Origin: JBASTI01 sp964374025
GTDB taxonomy: Bacteria; Patescibacteriota; Minisyncoccia; Spechtbacterales; HO2-43-30
Length of the DNA stretch: 18,516 bases
Direction of reading: 5' to 3'
Assembly: GCA_964374025.1 (NCBI GenBank)
Contig: CAYJWU010000020.1
Location: forward strand, 1-18,516
Numbering within the stretch: position 1 is the stretch's first letter; each line of letters begins with the position of its first letter. Both the position numbers and the translations under genes were made by a program. Positions 1-6,197 of the stretch are shown here, one piece after another. The notes beneath the pieces were generated by a model, which searched no databases, had not been told where the DNA came from, and worked only from the letters and a program-made list of their open reading frames with translations.

Positions 1-5
1 CTCTA

Positions 6-104
6 TTAAGCGGTCGTGATTTTTATGAATGTGGGGTGGCACAAGTCAGGAAAAAAGAATAACACCGCCGACATCACGGCCGCGGCAAACGCGGCTTTTC
101 CCAT
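6..104 (-). pseudogene. 32-codon chimeric reading frame holding a flippase fragment
   Basis: An ATG at 102-104 opens a 32-codon frame ending with TAA at 6-8. Its residues 3-18 are identical, in the same frame, to a stretch near the C-terminus of the flippase at 963-2447, because the DNA at 51-99 is an exact copy of 1098-1146. The remaining codons (bases 6-50) match nothing else I can see in the window. It has no good ribosome binding site. I regard it as debris of a duplication or rearrangement beside the transposase and not as a working gene; an assembly artefact is also possible. Confidence 0.3.
51..99. repeat. 49-bp exact direct repeat, copy 1
   Basis: Bases 51-99 equal bases 1098-1146 without a mismatch. 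Flanks differ at once on both sides (g50 versus c1097; c100 versus g1147). The other copy lies inside the flippase coding region, so this one is the displaced copy. It ends 11 bases before the left palindrome of the transposase unit. Confidence 0.9.
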
Positions 105-110
105 ACCCCC

Positions 111-151
111 AATTTCGGTTCATCGGGGTCTGACCCCGATGAACCGAAATT
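111..151. repeat. Palindrome R1 downstream of the transposase
   Basis: Twenty-base arms (111-130 and 132-151) pair perfectly around the single base T131. The inner 12 bases of the left arm are TTCATCGGGGTC, shared with the two other copies; the outer 8 bases (AATTTCGG) are specific to this copy yet still fully complementary to their partner. The stop codon of the transposase (150-152 on the minus strand) overlaps the end of the right arm. No T-run follows on the minus strand, so it is not a typical terminator. Confidence 0.9.
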
Positions 152-899
152 ATTCTAAAATAAAACTCTTAATGTCCTCGTAAGACTCCGCCTTGTGTTT
201 GATCCAGGCACGCACGACGCCTGCGCATCCTTTGGGACCGCCATATAATTTACTGAACATTACGCGGTTCGTCAGTGAGGGAAAATTGTTCTTGCCTACG
301 TAATCAAAATAACTGGACCAGCGATAAGAGTTGAGGGTCGCGAGCGCTTTTTTCTCATCTCGCAAACCACCACTCTTCCATAACGGCTCTGCCAACTGGC
401 AGGGATTGGTATGGATATACGAAAAAATTGTGTTAAGCTGTGAGTCGGTTTCTATATCTACCGCTTTAAAATGACTTTGGAAAAGCGATCCTGTGCGCTG
501 GTATTTCTTATTTATATATGCCGCGTACCCACCTTTTATCTTCTGTATAAAAAGTGAGGTCCCGCGATCTCTTACTTGCCGAATTAGTAAGTGAAAATGG
601 TTCGGCATCAGACAGAACGCAAGTATTTGGACAAGCGTCTTGCGCTTTTTGTTTCTGTTAGTTTTGTGCTGCCTCTCGGGTGTAATTACTTCCAATTCAT
701 CGGGGTCTGACCCCGATGAATTGGACAATATACTCCGGTAGGTAGAAATCATTGCGTTTTCGTCGTTAAATTCGAATAAATTTTGTACAAATCTAAAATA
801 ATCGCGCTCTGCAAAAAAAATATCCTGCTGGTTATTCCCGCGGCTTACTATGTGGTACAACTTTTCCCCCGTAACTAATTGTATTGTTTTTCTCGCCAT
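150..899 (-). CDS. Y1/HUH transposase, REP-associated (RAYT-like)
   Basis: The 249-residue protein has the HUH metal-binding motif as His-Phe-His at residues 101-103 in a MPNHFHLL context, and a downstream helix with Y125, Y128 and Y133 before a GSLFQSHF segment; one of these tyrosines should be the catalytic nucleophile that forms a 5'-phosphotyrosine with single-stranded DNA. The N-terminal YHIVSRGNN motif and the C-terminal YRWSSY motif also fit Y1_Tnp proteins of the REP-associated group. All key residues are present, so it may be active. Residues 59-70 are encoded by a copy of the flanking palindrome, which lies in frame ahead of the HUH strand in a variable loop. There is no Shine-Dalgarno sequence; a hairpin (902-938) ends three bases before the ATG, which could limit translation. 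It is read in the same direction as the flippase but is probably an insertion behind that operon. Confidence 0.9.
   Translation of the reverse strand: MARKTIQLVTGEKLYHIVSRGNNQQDIFFAERDYFRFVQNLFEFNDENAMISTYRSILSNSSGSDPDELEVITPERQHKTNRNKKRKTLVQILAFCLMPNHFHLLIRQVRDRGTSLFIQKIKGGYAAYINKKYQRTGSLFQSHFKAVDIETDSQLNTIFSYIHTNPCQLAEPLWKSGGLRDEKKALATLNSYRWSSYFDYVGKNNFPSLTNRVMFSKLYGGPKGCAGVVRAWIKHKAESYEDIKSFILE
691..725. repeat. Palindrome R2 inside the transposase gene, in frame
   Basis: Seventeen-base arms (691-707 and 709-725) pair perfectly around T708. The inner TTCATCGGGGTC half-arm is identical to the two flanking copies, and the outer five bases (TCCAA) are private to this copy but complementary to their partner. 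It encodes residues 59-70 of the transposase (start SNSSG, end DELE) without breaking the frame. Confidence 0.9.
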
Positions 900-901
900 G
901 T

Positions 902-938
902 ATTTAATTCATCGGGGTCTGACCCCGATGAATTAAAT
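902..938. repeat. Palindrome R3 upstream of the transposase start
   Basis: Eighteen-base arms (902-919 and 921-938) pair perfectly around T920. The inner 12 bases match R1 and R2; the outer six (ATTTAA) are private and self-complementary across the hairpin. It sits between the flippase stop and the transposase ATG. In the transposase transcript it would fold directly in front of the start codon. Confidence 0.9.
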
Positions 939-962
939 TATGCCTCACGGAGCACAATATCG

Positions 963-2447
963 TCAACTTAGGATTGATCTCATTTCCTCTCTCCTAACCC
1001 CTCGCACTAAATACAATGTTCCAAAATAAATCCCGGCCCCAAGGAGCACAAACACTCCCAGCTTCCAAAACGCTAGCGGGGCGTCGATGGGGGAGACAAA
1101 AAAGAATAACACCGCCGACATCACGGCCGCGGCAAACGCGGCTTTTGTGATGTTTTTAATGTCTAAAGAGGCGCCTGTTTTCTCCCGCACAAGCCAAAAT
1201 AAAAATGCTACTATCAAAAACTCTGTCGCGACGGTTGTCCAGGCGGCCCCCATATATGAGTATTTGGGTATAAATATGAAATTCAAGACAACATTAAGAA
1301 TTACCCCGAAAAGATAGGCGAACATCGCTTTTTTTTGGAGATCCAAGGCAATAATGGCCCTTCCCAGAAGGTTTCCGAAAAATATAAGCCCGGTTGCTAT
1401 AAAAAGGGGCTGAAGAGGGGCGCCTGAAGTTAAAAATTCTTTTCCTCCTATGAGATTCGCGATTGAATAGGAAAGTAACATGCCCCCCGCGGTAAGGGGA
1501 ACAGCGAAGATCGCGATTGCCCGCATGCTTTTTGTAAAAGTTTTTTTGAATTGTCCGATATCTGAAACCGCGTCCCGCGCTAAAATTGGCATCATAATGC
1601 CCGCAAACATCGCCGGGAAAAATATCAGCCCCTCAAGCACCCGATACGCCGCGCCGTAAATACCGACATCCGCCGCCGGCTTCATAAAAGATAGGAAAAT
1701 CGCGTCTATCTTAAAATAAATAAGCGTGAGAACTACGGAAAGCGCTATGGGCCACGCGTTTTTTAGAATTTCCACCCAATAAGAAAAATCAAATCGAAGC
1801 CCCACCTTCACATAGCATCTTGCGAATAAAAAGTGCAGGAAAAACATTATTACTGACGCCGTCGACATCGCTATAAGAAACAAAAACAGCAATATGTGAG
1901 GGGTAGAACCTCCCGCGTACGCATATATTAAATACACGAGCAGAAGCTGTGTTGCTCTCCCCGCGATTTCCGCCGCTGCCGCCATGTGCATAGCCAAATG
2001 CTTTTGAAATATTCCCAAAAGCAACTGATTTACAGACAAAAAGAAAAAGCCGAAGGCCCCGACCCCAATGCCTATTTTAACTTCCGGGGCATAGGGGAAC
2101 AAAAACGCGGCTCCGAATCCCGCGAATAAAAAAAGCAGGCTTGAAAGAAGCCGCAGAGTAAAAAAGTTGCTCGCGATTTCATCAAATCCTTTCGCTGGGC
2201 CCGCCTCGTCTCGCCTCGGCAAGGCCGGGCGAGATATTTCTCGGGTCATCAGCGCCTGCAAGCCAAGGTCCGAAAGGATCACAAACAAAGAAACATACGC
2301 GATAACGATTGTGTATTGCCCAAAACCTTCCTGCCCCAAAGAACGCGTCATAAGTCCTATGACGAGAAGCGCAAATACACTGCTTATAACGCGGCCCCCG
2401 TAAGAGACAAGGGTGTTCTGGGCAATTTTAGCGGAAAGAGAAGGCAT
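963..2447 (-). CDS. Polysaccharide/lipid-linked oligosaccharide flippase (Wzx/MATE-like)
   Basis: A 494-residue, highly hydrophobic protein with about 12-14 predicted membrane helices. The opening (NTLVSYGGRVISSVF, then LMTRSLGQEGFGQYTI and LSDLGLQALMTREISR) is the usual signature of polysaccharide biosynthesis flippases of the MOP superfamily, which move lipid-linked sugars across the cytoplasmic membrane. It starts three bases after the khpB stop, so it is the last gene of the rpmH-rnpA-yidD-yidC-khpB operon. Two oddities: residues ~74-87 (PALPRRDEAGPAKG) look like an extra segment encoded by a GC-rich hairpin between the conserved TREIS and the next helix; and 49 bp of the 3' region are duplicated at 51-99. 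The substrate cannot be told; MurJ and O-unit flippases share the fold, but it resembles the Wzx group more. Confidence 0.85.
   Translation of the reverse strand: MPSLSAKIAQNTLVSYGGRVISSVFALLVIGLMTRSLGQEGFGQYTIVIAYVSLFVILSDLGLQALMTREISRPALPRRDEAGPAKGFDEIASNFFTLRLLSSLLFLFAGFGAAFLFPYAPEVKIGIGVGAFGFFFLSVNQLLLGIFQKHLAMHMAAAAEIAGRATQLLLVYLIYAYAGGSTPHILLFLFLIAMSTASVIMFFLHFLFARCYVKVGLRFDFSYWVEILKNAWPIALSVVLTLIYFKIDAIFLSFMKPAADVGIYGAAYRVLEGLIFFPAMFAGIMMPILARDAVSDIGQFKKTFTKSMRAIAIFAVPLTAGGMLLSYSIANLIGGKEFLTSGAPLQPLFIATGLIFFGNLLGRAIIALDLQKKAMFAYLFGVILNVVLNFIFIPKYSYMGAAWTTVATEFLIVAFLFWLVREKTGASLDIKNITKAAFAAAVMSAVLFFFVSPIDAPLAFWKLGVFVLLGAGIYFGTLYLVRGVRREEMRSILS
1098..1146. repeat. 49-bp exact direct repeat, copy 2 (inside flippase gene)
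   Basis: This is the resident copy, encoding a KAAFAAAVMSAVLFFF stretch in the C-terminal membrane region of the flippase. The displaced copy is at 51-99, 1047 bases away. Confidence 0.9.
2210..2233. repeat. GC-rich hairpin inside the flippase gene
   Basis: CTCGCC (2210-2215) pairs with GGCGAG (2228-2233), and CGGC (2217-2220) with GCCG (2224-2227), leaving a bulged T and a three-base loop. It encodes part of the PALPRRDEAGPAKG segment, which looks foreign in a conserved N-terminal region of the flippase. I take it to be a short repeat that entered in frame. Confidence 0.5.
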
Positions 2448-2450
2448 TTG

Positions 2451-2897
2451 TCATGGGTAGGGCCTAACTACTACATACCGCGCGTCTCCCTCTCCAACAC
2501 TTTCCGTTGTAAGATCAGAAAAACTCGCGAGTGTCAGATGTATCACTCTTCTGTCAAACGCGGGCATTGGATCAAGCTCCACCGCCTTTTTTTCGTGTCG
2601 CACCCTGGAGCCAATGTCTTTGGCAAAATCCGCCAAAACATCCTGGCGCATGCGTTTGTAGCCGTTTATATCTATATCTATGAAGGGAGGGGGATAAATG
2701 TGTTTTGCTACAATGCGCCGCACAATGTGCTGGAACATAGAAAGTATCTCGCCCCTCTCGCCGATAAGATCGCGCGCTTCAGAAACCCTTATATCCACCT
2801 TAACTCGCCCGCCTGCTTCCTGCTCCTTAATCTCTGCATCCAAAAATCCCATGCGATCCAATAAGTTCTTGAGTATGTCTGTTGTCTTTGTAGCCAT
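2451..2897 (-). CDS. khpB: KhpB/Jag RNA-binding protein (KH plus R3H)
   Basis: At 148 residues this is a short version of the SpoIIIJ-associated protein Jag (KhpB, EloR), an RNA-binding protein linked to cell elongation and division control in Gram-positive bacteria. Residues ~1-80 form the KH-like domain with the GxxG loop as GERG; residues ~85-148 form the R3H domain with the RRVIH (RxxxH) signature following DPMPAFD. The N-terminal Jag_N domain of longer homologues is absent. It lies six bases behind yidC, the conserved position for this gene, and three bases ahead of the flippase. The ATG at 2897 has only a weak AAAAGAT stretch upstream, so translation may be coupled to yidC. Confidence 0.9.
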   Translation of the reverse strand: MATKTTDILKNLLDRMGFLDAEIKEQEAGGRVKVDIRVSEARDLIGERGEILSMFQHIVRRIVAKHIYPPPFIDIDINGYKRMRQDVLADFAKDIGSRVRHEKKAVELDPMPAFDRRVIHLTLASFSDLTTESVGEGDARYVVVRPYP

Positions 2898-2903
2898 AAT
2901 CTT

Positions 2904-3635
2904 TTAACTTTTTTTATCAACCGCGCGATTTACAATAATCTGCTGACCCAGCGAAAAGAGCATTGTGACAACCCAGTATAGAGCGAGCCCCGCGGGGAAC
3001 TTCCAGGCGATAAACACCATGAACAAGGGCATCATATAAATCATTGATTGCTGCATGCTTTTTGAAAAGTCCGGGCCGGCGGCCGCAGGTTGCGGGTTTT
3101 TCCCCGGTTGAAACGCGGATTTTGCCTGCAAAAACTGCGATACGCCCGCGAGCACCGCGAGCGCGTGGCTCGGCTGGGCAAGGTTTAAAACCCCAAAAAA
3201 CATCGGATCCAAAGCCCCGGGGCTTTGGATGAAAGGGTAAAGCGAGTTTAAGCTCTCCGGCTCAAGCCCCGTTAAAAAGACCCTATATAAAGCAATGAGT
3301 ATCGGGAGCTGTATAAGCAGGGGTAGGCAACCGGAAAAAGGATTTATTTTGTGTTCCTTGTAAAACTCCATCATAGCCCGCGCCTGCTCTTCTTTGTTTT
3401 TAAATTTCTTTTGAATCTCTTTGATTTTTGGCTGTAAATTCTGCAGCGCTTTCTGCGACCTTAGCGCTTTATCCGAAAGAGGATAGAGCAAAACCCTCAA
3501 AAAAACCGTAACAAGAATAATCGCTACTCCAAAATCATGGCCGGGGATAACATTATAAGTCCAGACAAGAAGATTATATAATGGCCGAGACAGGGCCTCA
3601 TTAAAAATTGTAACTAATAGTTCCATGGGTTGCAC
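2904..3635 (-). CDS. yidC: YidC/Oxa1 membrane protein insertase
   Basis: It inserts proteins into the cytoplasmic membrane with or without SecYEG. About five membrane helices are visible, with the typical cytoplasmic region between helices (ALRSQKALQNLQPKIKEIQKKFKN), the GCLPLLIQLPILIALYRVF segment and a final FPAGLALYW motif. It is the short form without the large periplasmic domain of proteobacterial YidC. I place the start at GTG 3635 because GAGGG (3643-3647 on the minus strand) lies 7 bases ahead; ATG 3625 and ATG 3662 are alternatives. All three overlap the end of yidD, so translation is probably coupled. The extracytoplasmic loop is encoded partly by a perfect 24-base palindrome (3207-3230). 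An Ala/Pro/Gln-rich loop (KNPQPAAAGPD) precedes the last two helices. Confidence 0.92.
   Translation of the reverse strand: MQPMELLVTIFNEALSRPLYNLLVWTYNVIPGHDFGVAIILVTVFLRVLLYPLSDKALRSQKALQNLQPKIKEIQKKFKNKEEQARAMMEFYKEHKINPFSGCLPLLIQLPILIALYRVFLTGLEPESLNSLYPFIQSPGALDPMFFGVLNLAQPSHALAVLAGVSQFLQAKSAFQPGKNPQPAAAGPDFSKSMQQSMIYMMPLFMVFIAWKFPAGLALYWVVTMLFSLGQQIIVNRAVDKKS
3207..3230. repeat. Perfect 24-bp palindrome inside yidC
   Basis: ATCCAAAGCCCC (3207-3218) is followed directly by its reverse complement (3219-3230), with no loop. It encodes the QSPGALDP part of a YidC loop. A related GC-rich motif, also ending in GGATCC and also encoding PGALDP, occurs in the ATP-grasp gene near 14823-14839. 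YidC proteins often have a proline-glycine turn and NPMF here, so it may be native sequence that happens to be palindromic. Confidence 0.6.
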
Positions 3636-3814
3636 TTTAATACCCTCAAAAAACCAAGCCATACCCCCCTGACTGCCCCGCGCCTTGAAACTTCCCTATA
3701 AGTAAACTCGGAGCATGTCGGCGAAAAACGGCATCCGGCCGTTGGGAAGATAACCTGAAACGGGGAAGCAAGCAGTTGATATATTTTTATTGCTCCTAAA
3801 ACTATATACTTCAT
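3614..3814 (-). CDS. yidD: YidD membrane insertion efficiency factor
   Basis: A 66-residue protein with the family signatures: an N-terminal amphipathic segment (IYQLLASPF), the CRFSPTCSEF cysteine motif and a final LKCNPW. YidD assists YidC-dependent membrane insertion and usually lies between rnpA and yidC, as here. The ATG at 3814 has a strong AAGGAG (3820-3825, minus strand) five bases upstream, which overlaps the rnpA stop. The 3' end overlaps the yidC start. Confidence 0.93.
   Translation of the reverse strand: MKYIVLGAIKIYQLLASPFQVIFPTAGCRFSPTCSEFTYREVSRRGAVRGVWLGFLRVLKCNPWNY
3643..3647 (-). promoter_or_regulatory. Ribosome binding site favouring the GTG start of yidC
   Basis: The minus strand reads GAGGG here, seven bases ahead of GTG at 3633-3635. 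The same motif is too far from ATG 3625 (about 17 bases) and lies inside the frame opened by ATG 3662. It lies within the yidD coding region. Confidence 0.5.
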
Positions 3815-3823
3815 CTCTACTCC

Positions 3824-4162
3824 TTATAATATGCGCGCTTTTTTAAAAAGCTTCTCTGTCGCAAGCGCGATCTCTTTAAAACTTTTCCCCGCAATCTTTT
3901 CTGACGGCATCAAAACAGCATCTATACCGGGTTCTACTTTTCCCATAAGTCTTGCGACGGCCGCCCGCAGGCGTCTTTTGACGCGATTGCGCGAGGCCGC
4001 TTTTTTCGCGATTTTTTGCCCCACGATAAACCCAAACCTTGCCTCGCCCCCTCTCGTCCTTTTAACTTTAAGGGAGATAAACTCTTCTTTTACAAGCGTC
4101 CCTTTGCTAAATACTTTTTTGAACTCCTCTCCCTTTGTAATCCTGCGGCTTTTCCCTAACAT
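3824..4162 (-). CDS. rnpA: Ribonuclease P protein component
   Basis: The 112-residue basic protein joins the RNase P RNA to mature tRNA 5' ends. The family signature RNRVKRRLR lies at residues ~58-66, with the FGFIVGQKIAKKA strand before it and the N-terminal RRITKGEEFKKVFSKG. The length is normal. It begins four bases after the rpmH stop and ends nine bases before yidD, keeping the conserved rpmH-rnpA-yidD-yidC order. No clear ribosome binding site precedes the ATG, so coupling to rpmH is likely. Confidence 0.95.
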   Translation of the reverse strand: MLGKSRRITKGEEFKKVFSKGTLVKEEFISLKVKRTRGGEARFGFIVGQKIAKKAASRNRVKRRLRAAVARLMGKVEPGIDAVLMPSEKIAGKSFKEIALATEKLFKKARIL

Positions 4163-4166
4163 AAAA

Positions 4167-4301
4167 TTAGGCAGTTAGTTTTTTCCTGCCCTTCTTCCTT
4201 CTCCGCGCCAAAACCCTTCTGCCGGTTTTTGTTTTGCTTCGCTTAAAGAAGCCGTGATCCCTCTTCCTCTTCCTTTTTTTGGGTTGGTATGTAATCGACA
4301 T
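4167..4301 (-). CDS. rpmH: Large ribosomal subunit protein bL34
   Basis: A 44-codon gene running from ATG at 4299-4301 to TAA at 4167-4169. The translation begins MSITYQPKKRKRKRDHGF and ends RRKKGRKKLTA, containing the L34 hallmarks: the YQPKKRKR start, a GF turn, TKTGRRVLARRR and the lysine-rich tail. It is a structural protein of the 50S subunit. It is the first gene of the leftward operon and reads away from dnaA, the usual arrangement at bacterial origins. Another frame over the same bases opens a 67-codon shadow that is not real. No Shine-Dalgarno is visible; TATGAT (minus strand, 4313-4318) lies 11 bases ahead of the ATG and could be a -10 box, but I see no matching -35. Confidence 0.95.
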   Translation of the reverse strand: MSITYQPKKRKRKRDHGFFKRSKTKTGRRVLARRRKKGRKKLTA

Positions 4302-4359
4302 AAAACAATGGTATCATACATGTCGTCGCGAATCAATCCTCCCAAAATCCCTCCCCAAG

Positions 4360-4368
4360 TTATCCACA
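4360..4368 (+). promoter_or_regulatory. DnaA box
   Basis: TTATCCACA matches the consensus TTATNCACA exactly. Its place ahead of dnaA suggests origin function, autoregulation of dnaA, or both. Confidence 0.75.
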
Positions 4369-4499
4369 GCATTTGCACATACTTTTCCCTTTTGTAAACT
4401 CTTTTCAGCTATATACGCCTTCGTGTTATACTAAATTGTAATCGTTTTAATTATCACGGCTTCATGGGCTTGGCGCTTCATTAGCTTCTTGTGTTTTTC

Positions 4500-4527
4500 T
4501 AAAAGCTAAAAGCTAAAAGCTAAAAGC
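4500..4527. repeat. (TAAAAGC)x4 tandem heptamer before dnaA
   Basis: Four exact copies of TAAAAGC run from 4500 to 4527, followed by a partial TA, ending four bases before the TTG start of dnaA. The region takes the place where a ribosome binding site would be expected. In the dnaA frame it carries stop codons, so dnaA cannot start further upstream. Confidence 0.9.
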
Positions 4528-4531
4528 TACG

Positions 4532-5905
4532 TTGGTGACTAAAGAAGAGCTTTGGCAAGCCGCCCTTGCAGAAATCGAACTTAGCATATCTAAAGCCACT
4601 TTTATTACCTGGTTTAGAAATACTTCCATATCCGCTCAAAAAGATGGCGGAGTTGTTATAAGCGTACCAAATGGTTTTTCCAAAGAATGGCTGGAAAACA
4701 AATTTAACAAGCTTATACTAAAAACGCTTCGCAATATTTCGTCTGACGTTAAAGAAATTTCTTTTATTATAGAATCGAAAAAGCAGGCGGCTGCCAAATC
4801 CCAACGACTCCATAAAAAATCCTTTGCTTTCCCCTCGCTTGCCGACCAGTTAAGCTTTGAGCAGTTCAATGTGGACAAAGAAACAAACCTCAACCCAAAA
4901 TACACTTTTGACAATTACATAGTAGGGGCTTCAAATGAGCTGGCGCACGCAGCTTCTTCGTCTGTGGCGCAAAACCCCGGCAAAGAATACAACCCTCTTT
5001 TTATTTATGGGGGAGTGGGCCTTGGAAAGACCCACTTGCTGCAGGCCGTGGGCAACACGATAAAAGAAAAGCATCCGGATGCGAAGATCCAGTACACTAC
5101 CTGTGAAAAGTTTACGAACGATTTTATTAGCGCGATTCGCGCCCAAAAAATAAAAGAGTTCCGCGAAAACTACAGGAAGGTAGACCTTCTTATAATAGAC
5201 GATGTCCAATTTATCGCTCATAAAGAAAGAACCCAGGAAGAATTTTTTCACACATTTAACACGCTATTTGAAGGCAACAAACAGATCATAATAAGTTCTG
5301 ACCGTCCCCCGAAGGCCATTGACTCTCTTGAGGAAAGGCTTCGCTCGAGATTCCAAGGGGGCATGACAGCAGACATAGGCTATCCTGATTTTGAAATGCG
5401 CGTCGCGATTCTACGGGCCAAAATCAAAGAAAAGGGCGTGGAACTTCCCGCGAACGTCGTGGATTATATAGCGGAACACATACAAAACAATATTCGTGAG
5501 CTGGAGGGGACACTGAATGTGCTGCTTGCTTCCTCTAAAATGGGGGGGGCGGAAATAACACTTGAAAAAGCGAGAAAATACCTAGATCCCATCATAAAAC
5601 GCCCTCGTAGAATTATAAGTTTGAAAAAAGTGCTCAAGGCGGCGGCTGATTTTTATGATATCACCGAAAAAGATATATTGAGCCAAAACAGAAAAAGAGA
5701 CATTGCCCGCCCCAGGCAAGTTGTCATGTACCTTTTGAGAGAGGACTTAAAGTACTCCTACCCCCTGATAGGCACGAAACTTGGGGGGCGAGACCACACA
5801 ACCGTAATACACGCCTGTTCTAAAATATCGCAAGAGCTAAAAAATAACAACGAGGAACTAGCCGAAGAACTGAACCTCTTAAAACAAGATATTTACAATT
5901 CTTAG
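4532..5905 (+). CDS. dnaA: Chromosomal replication initiator DnaA
   Basis: The 457-residue protein binds DnaA boxes, melts the origin and loads the helicase. Domain I covers residues ~1-80 (ELWQAALAEIE, FITWFRNT), followed by a short linker; the AAA+ domain III has Walker A GGVGLGKTH at ~160-168, Walker B LLIIDD at ~219-224 and an arginine-finger region EERLRSRF; domain IV ends with the DNA-binding signature GGRDHTTVIHAC at ~428-439. Length is typical. No ATG is available: the start is TTG 4532 or GTG 4535, and a heptamer array stands where a Shine-Dalgarno would be. Weak initiation of dnaA could keep its level low. The gene faces away from rpmH and is followed by dnaN. Confidence 0.97.
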   Translation: MVTKEELWQAALAEIELSISKATFITWFRNTSISAQKDGGVVISVPNGFSKEWLENKFNKLILKTLRNISSDVKEISFIIESKKQAAAKSQRLHKKSFAFPSLADQLSFEQFNVDKETNLNPKYTFDNYIVGASNELAHAASSSVAQNPGKEYNPLFIYGGVGLGKTHLLQAVGNTIKEKHPDAKIQYTTCEKFTNDFISAIRAQKIKEFRENYRKVDLLIIDDVQFIAHKERTQEEFFHTFNTLFEGNKQIIISSDRPPKAIDSLEERLRSRFQGGMTADIGYPDFEMRVAILRAKIKEKGVELPANVVDYIAEHIQNNIRELEGTLNVLLASSKMGGAEITLEKARKYLDPIIKRPRRIISLKKVLKAAADFYDITEKDILSQNRKRDIARPRQVVMYLLREDLKYSYPLIGTKLGGRDHTTVIHACSKISQELKNNNEELAEELNLLKQDIYNS

Positions 5906-5920
5906 GACGTCTACGGAGGG

Positions 5921-5929
5921 TGTGTATAA
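5921..5929 (-). promoter_or_regulatory. DnaA box
   Basis: The minus strand reads TTATACACA, an exact match to TTATNCACA, 16 bases after the dnaA stop. Confidence 0.7.
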
Positions 5930-6013
5930 ATTGTGGGGAGTACGTGTAAAACCATGTTTAAAAACAGGGCACAAAAAGCGCCCAAAAGAATACTTCCCTT
6001 GTCACAAGAAACT

Positions 6014-6022
6014 TTATCCACA
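6014..6022 (+). promoter_or_regulatory. DnaA box
   Basis: TTATCCACA is an exact match to the consensus and identical to the box at 4360-4368. A near copy (CTATCCACA) follows 42 bases later at 6056-6064. Confidence 0.75.
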
Positions 6023-6197
6023 TGATTCAGACAGTCATACCTTTTAATTCCCAAACTATCCACAATATAATCACAAAAATAAGTATTGAACTTCCCAATT
6101 ACTTACTGTAAATTACAAAGATTGGATACTAAAATATAAGCACATTATATATTAAGGGCTAACTATAAATTATTTAAATAATAATAAGCATACTAAA

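Larger units (their letters stand above)
111..938 (-). mobile_element. RAYT-type unit: palindrome, HUH transposase, palindrome
   Basis: A single transposase gene is bounded by two palindromes sharing the half-arm TTCATCGGGGTC around a central T; a third copy lies within the gene. REP-associated tyrosine transposases are typically found between such palindromes and act on them as single-stranded hairpins; that is family knowledge. What is seen here is the arrangement, the HUH motif and the repeat copies. No short target-site duplication directly abuts the palindromes, as expected for this enzyme class. Confidence 0.7.
4302..4531. other. rpmH-dnaA divergent spacer, part of the origin region
   Basis: This 230-base gap separates the divergent rpmH and dnaA genes. 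It holds a perfect DnaA box (TTATCCACA, 4360-4368), a TATACT (4427-4432) that could be a -10 box for dnaA although no convincing -35 lies 17 bases ahead, and four copies of a heptamer just before dnaA. Beyond these I see nothing further in it. Confidence 0.6.
5906..6197. other. Probable oriC in the dnaA-dnaN spacer
   Basis: The 292-base spacer contains a perfect box on the minus strand (TGTGTATAA, 5921-5929), a perfect box on the plus strand (TTATCCACA, 6014-6022) and a one-mismatch box (CTATCCACA, 6056-6064). About 6100-6197 is very AT-rich and could be the unwinding element. A TTGGAT (6122-6127) and TATATA (6146-6151) pair with an 18-base spacer may be the dnaN promoter. Origins between dnaA and dnaN are common in bacteria. 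Only three good boxes is modest, so function is inferred from position and composition. Confidence 0.7.

Noticed and set aside
111..151. Palindrome as a rho-independent terminator
   Set aside because: No run of T follows on either strand close to the stem; the shared core with two other copies points to a transposase-associated repeat.
2316..2864. Plus-strand open frame of 182 codons opposite khpB and the flippase start
   Set aside because: The minus strand carries the recognisable KH/R3H protein; the plus-strand product has no recognisable pattern and is a shadow.
4175..4378. 67-codon minus-strand frame over rpmH
   Set aside because: The true gene is the 44-codon L34 in another frame; this one is a by-product.
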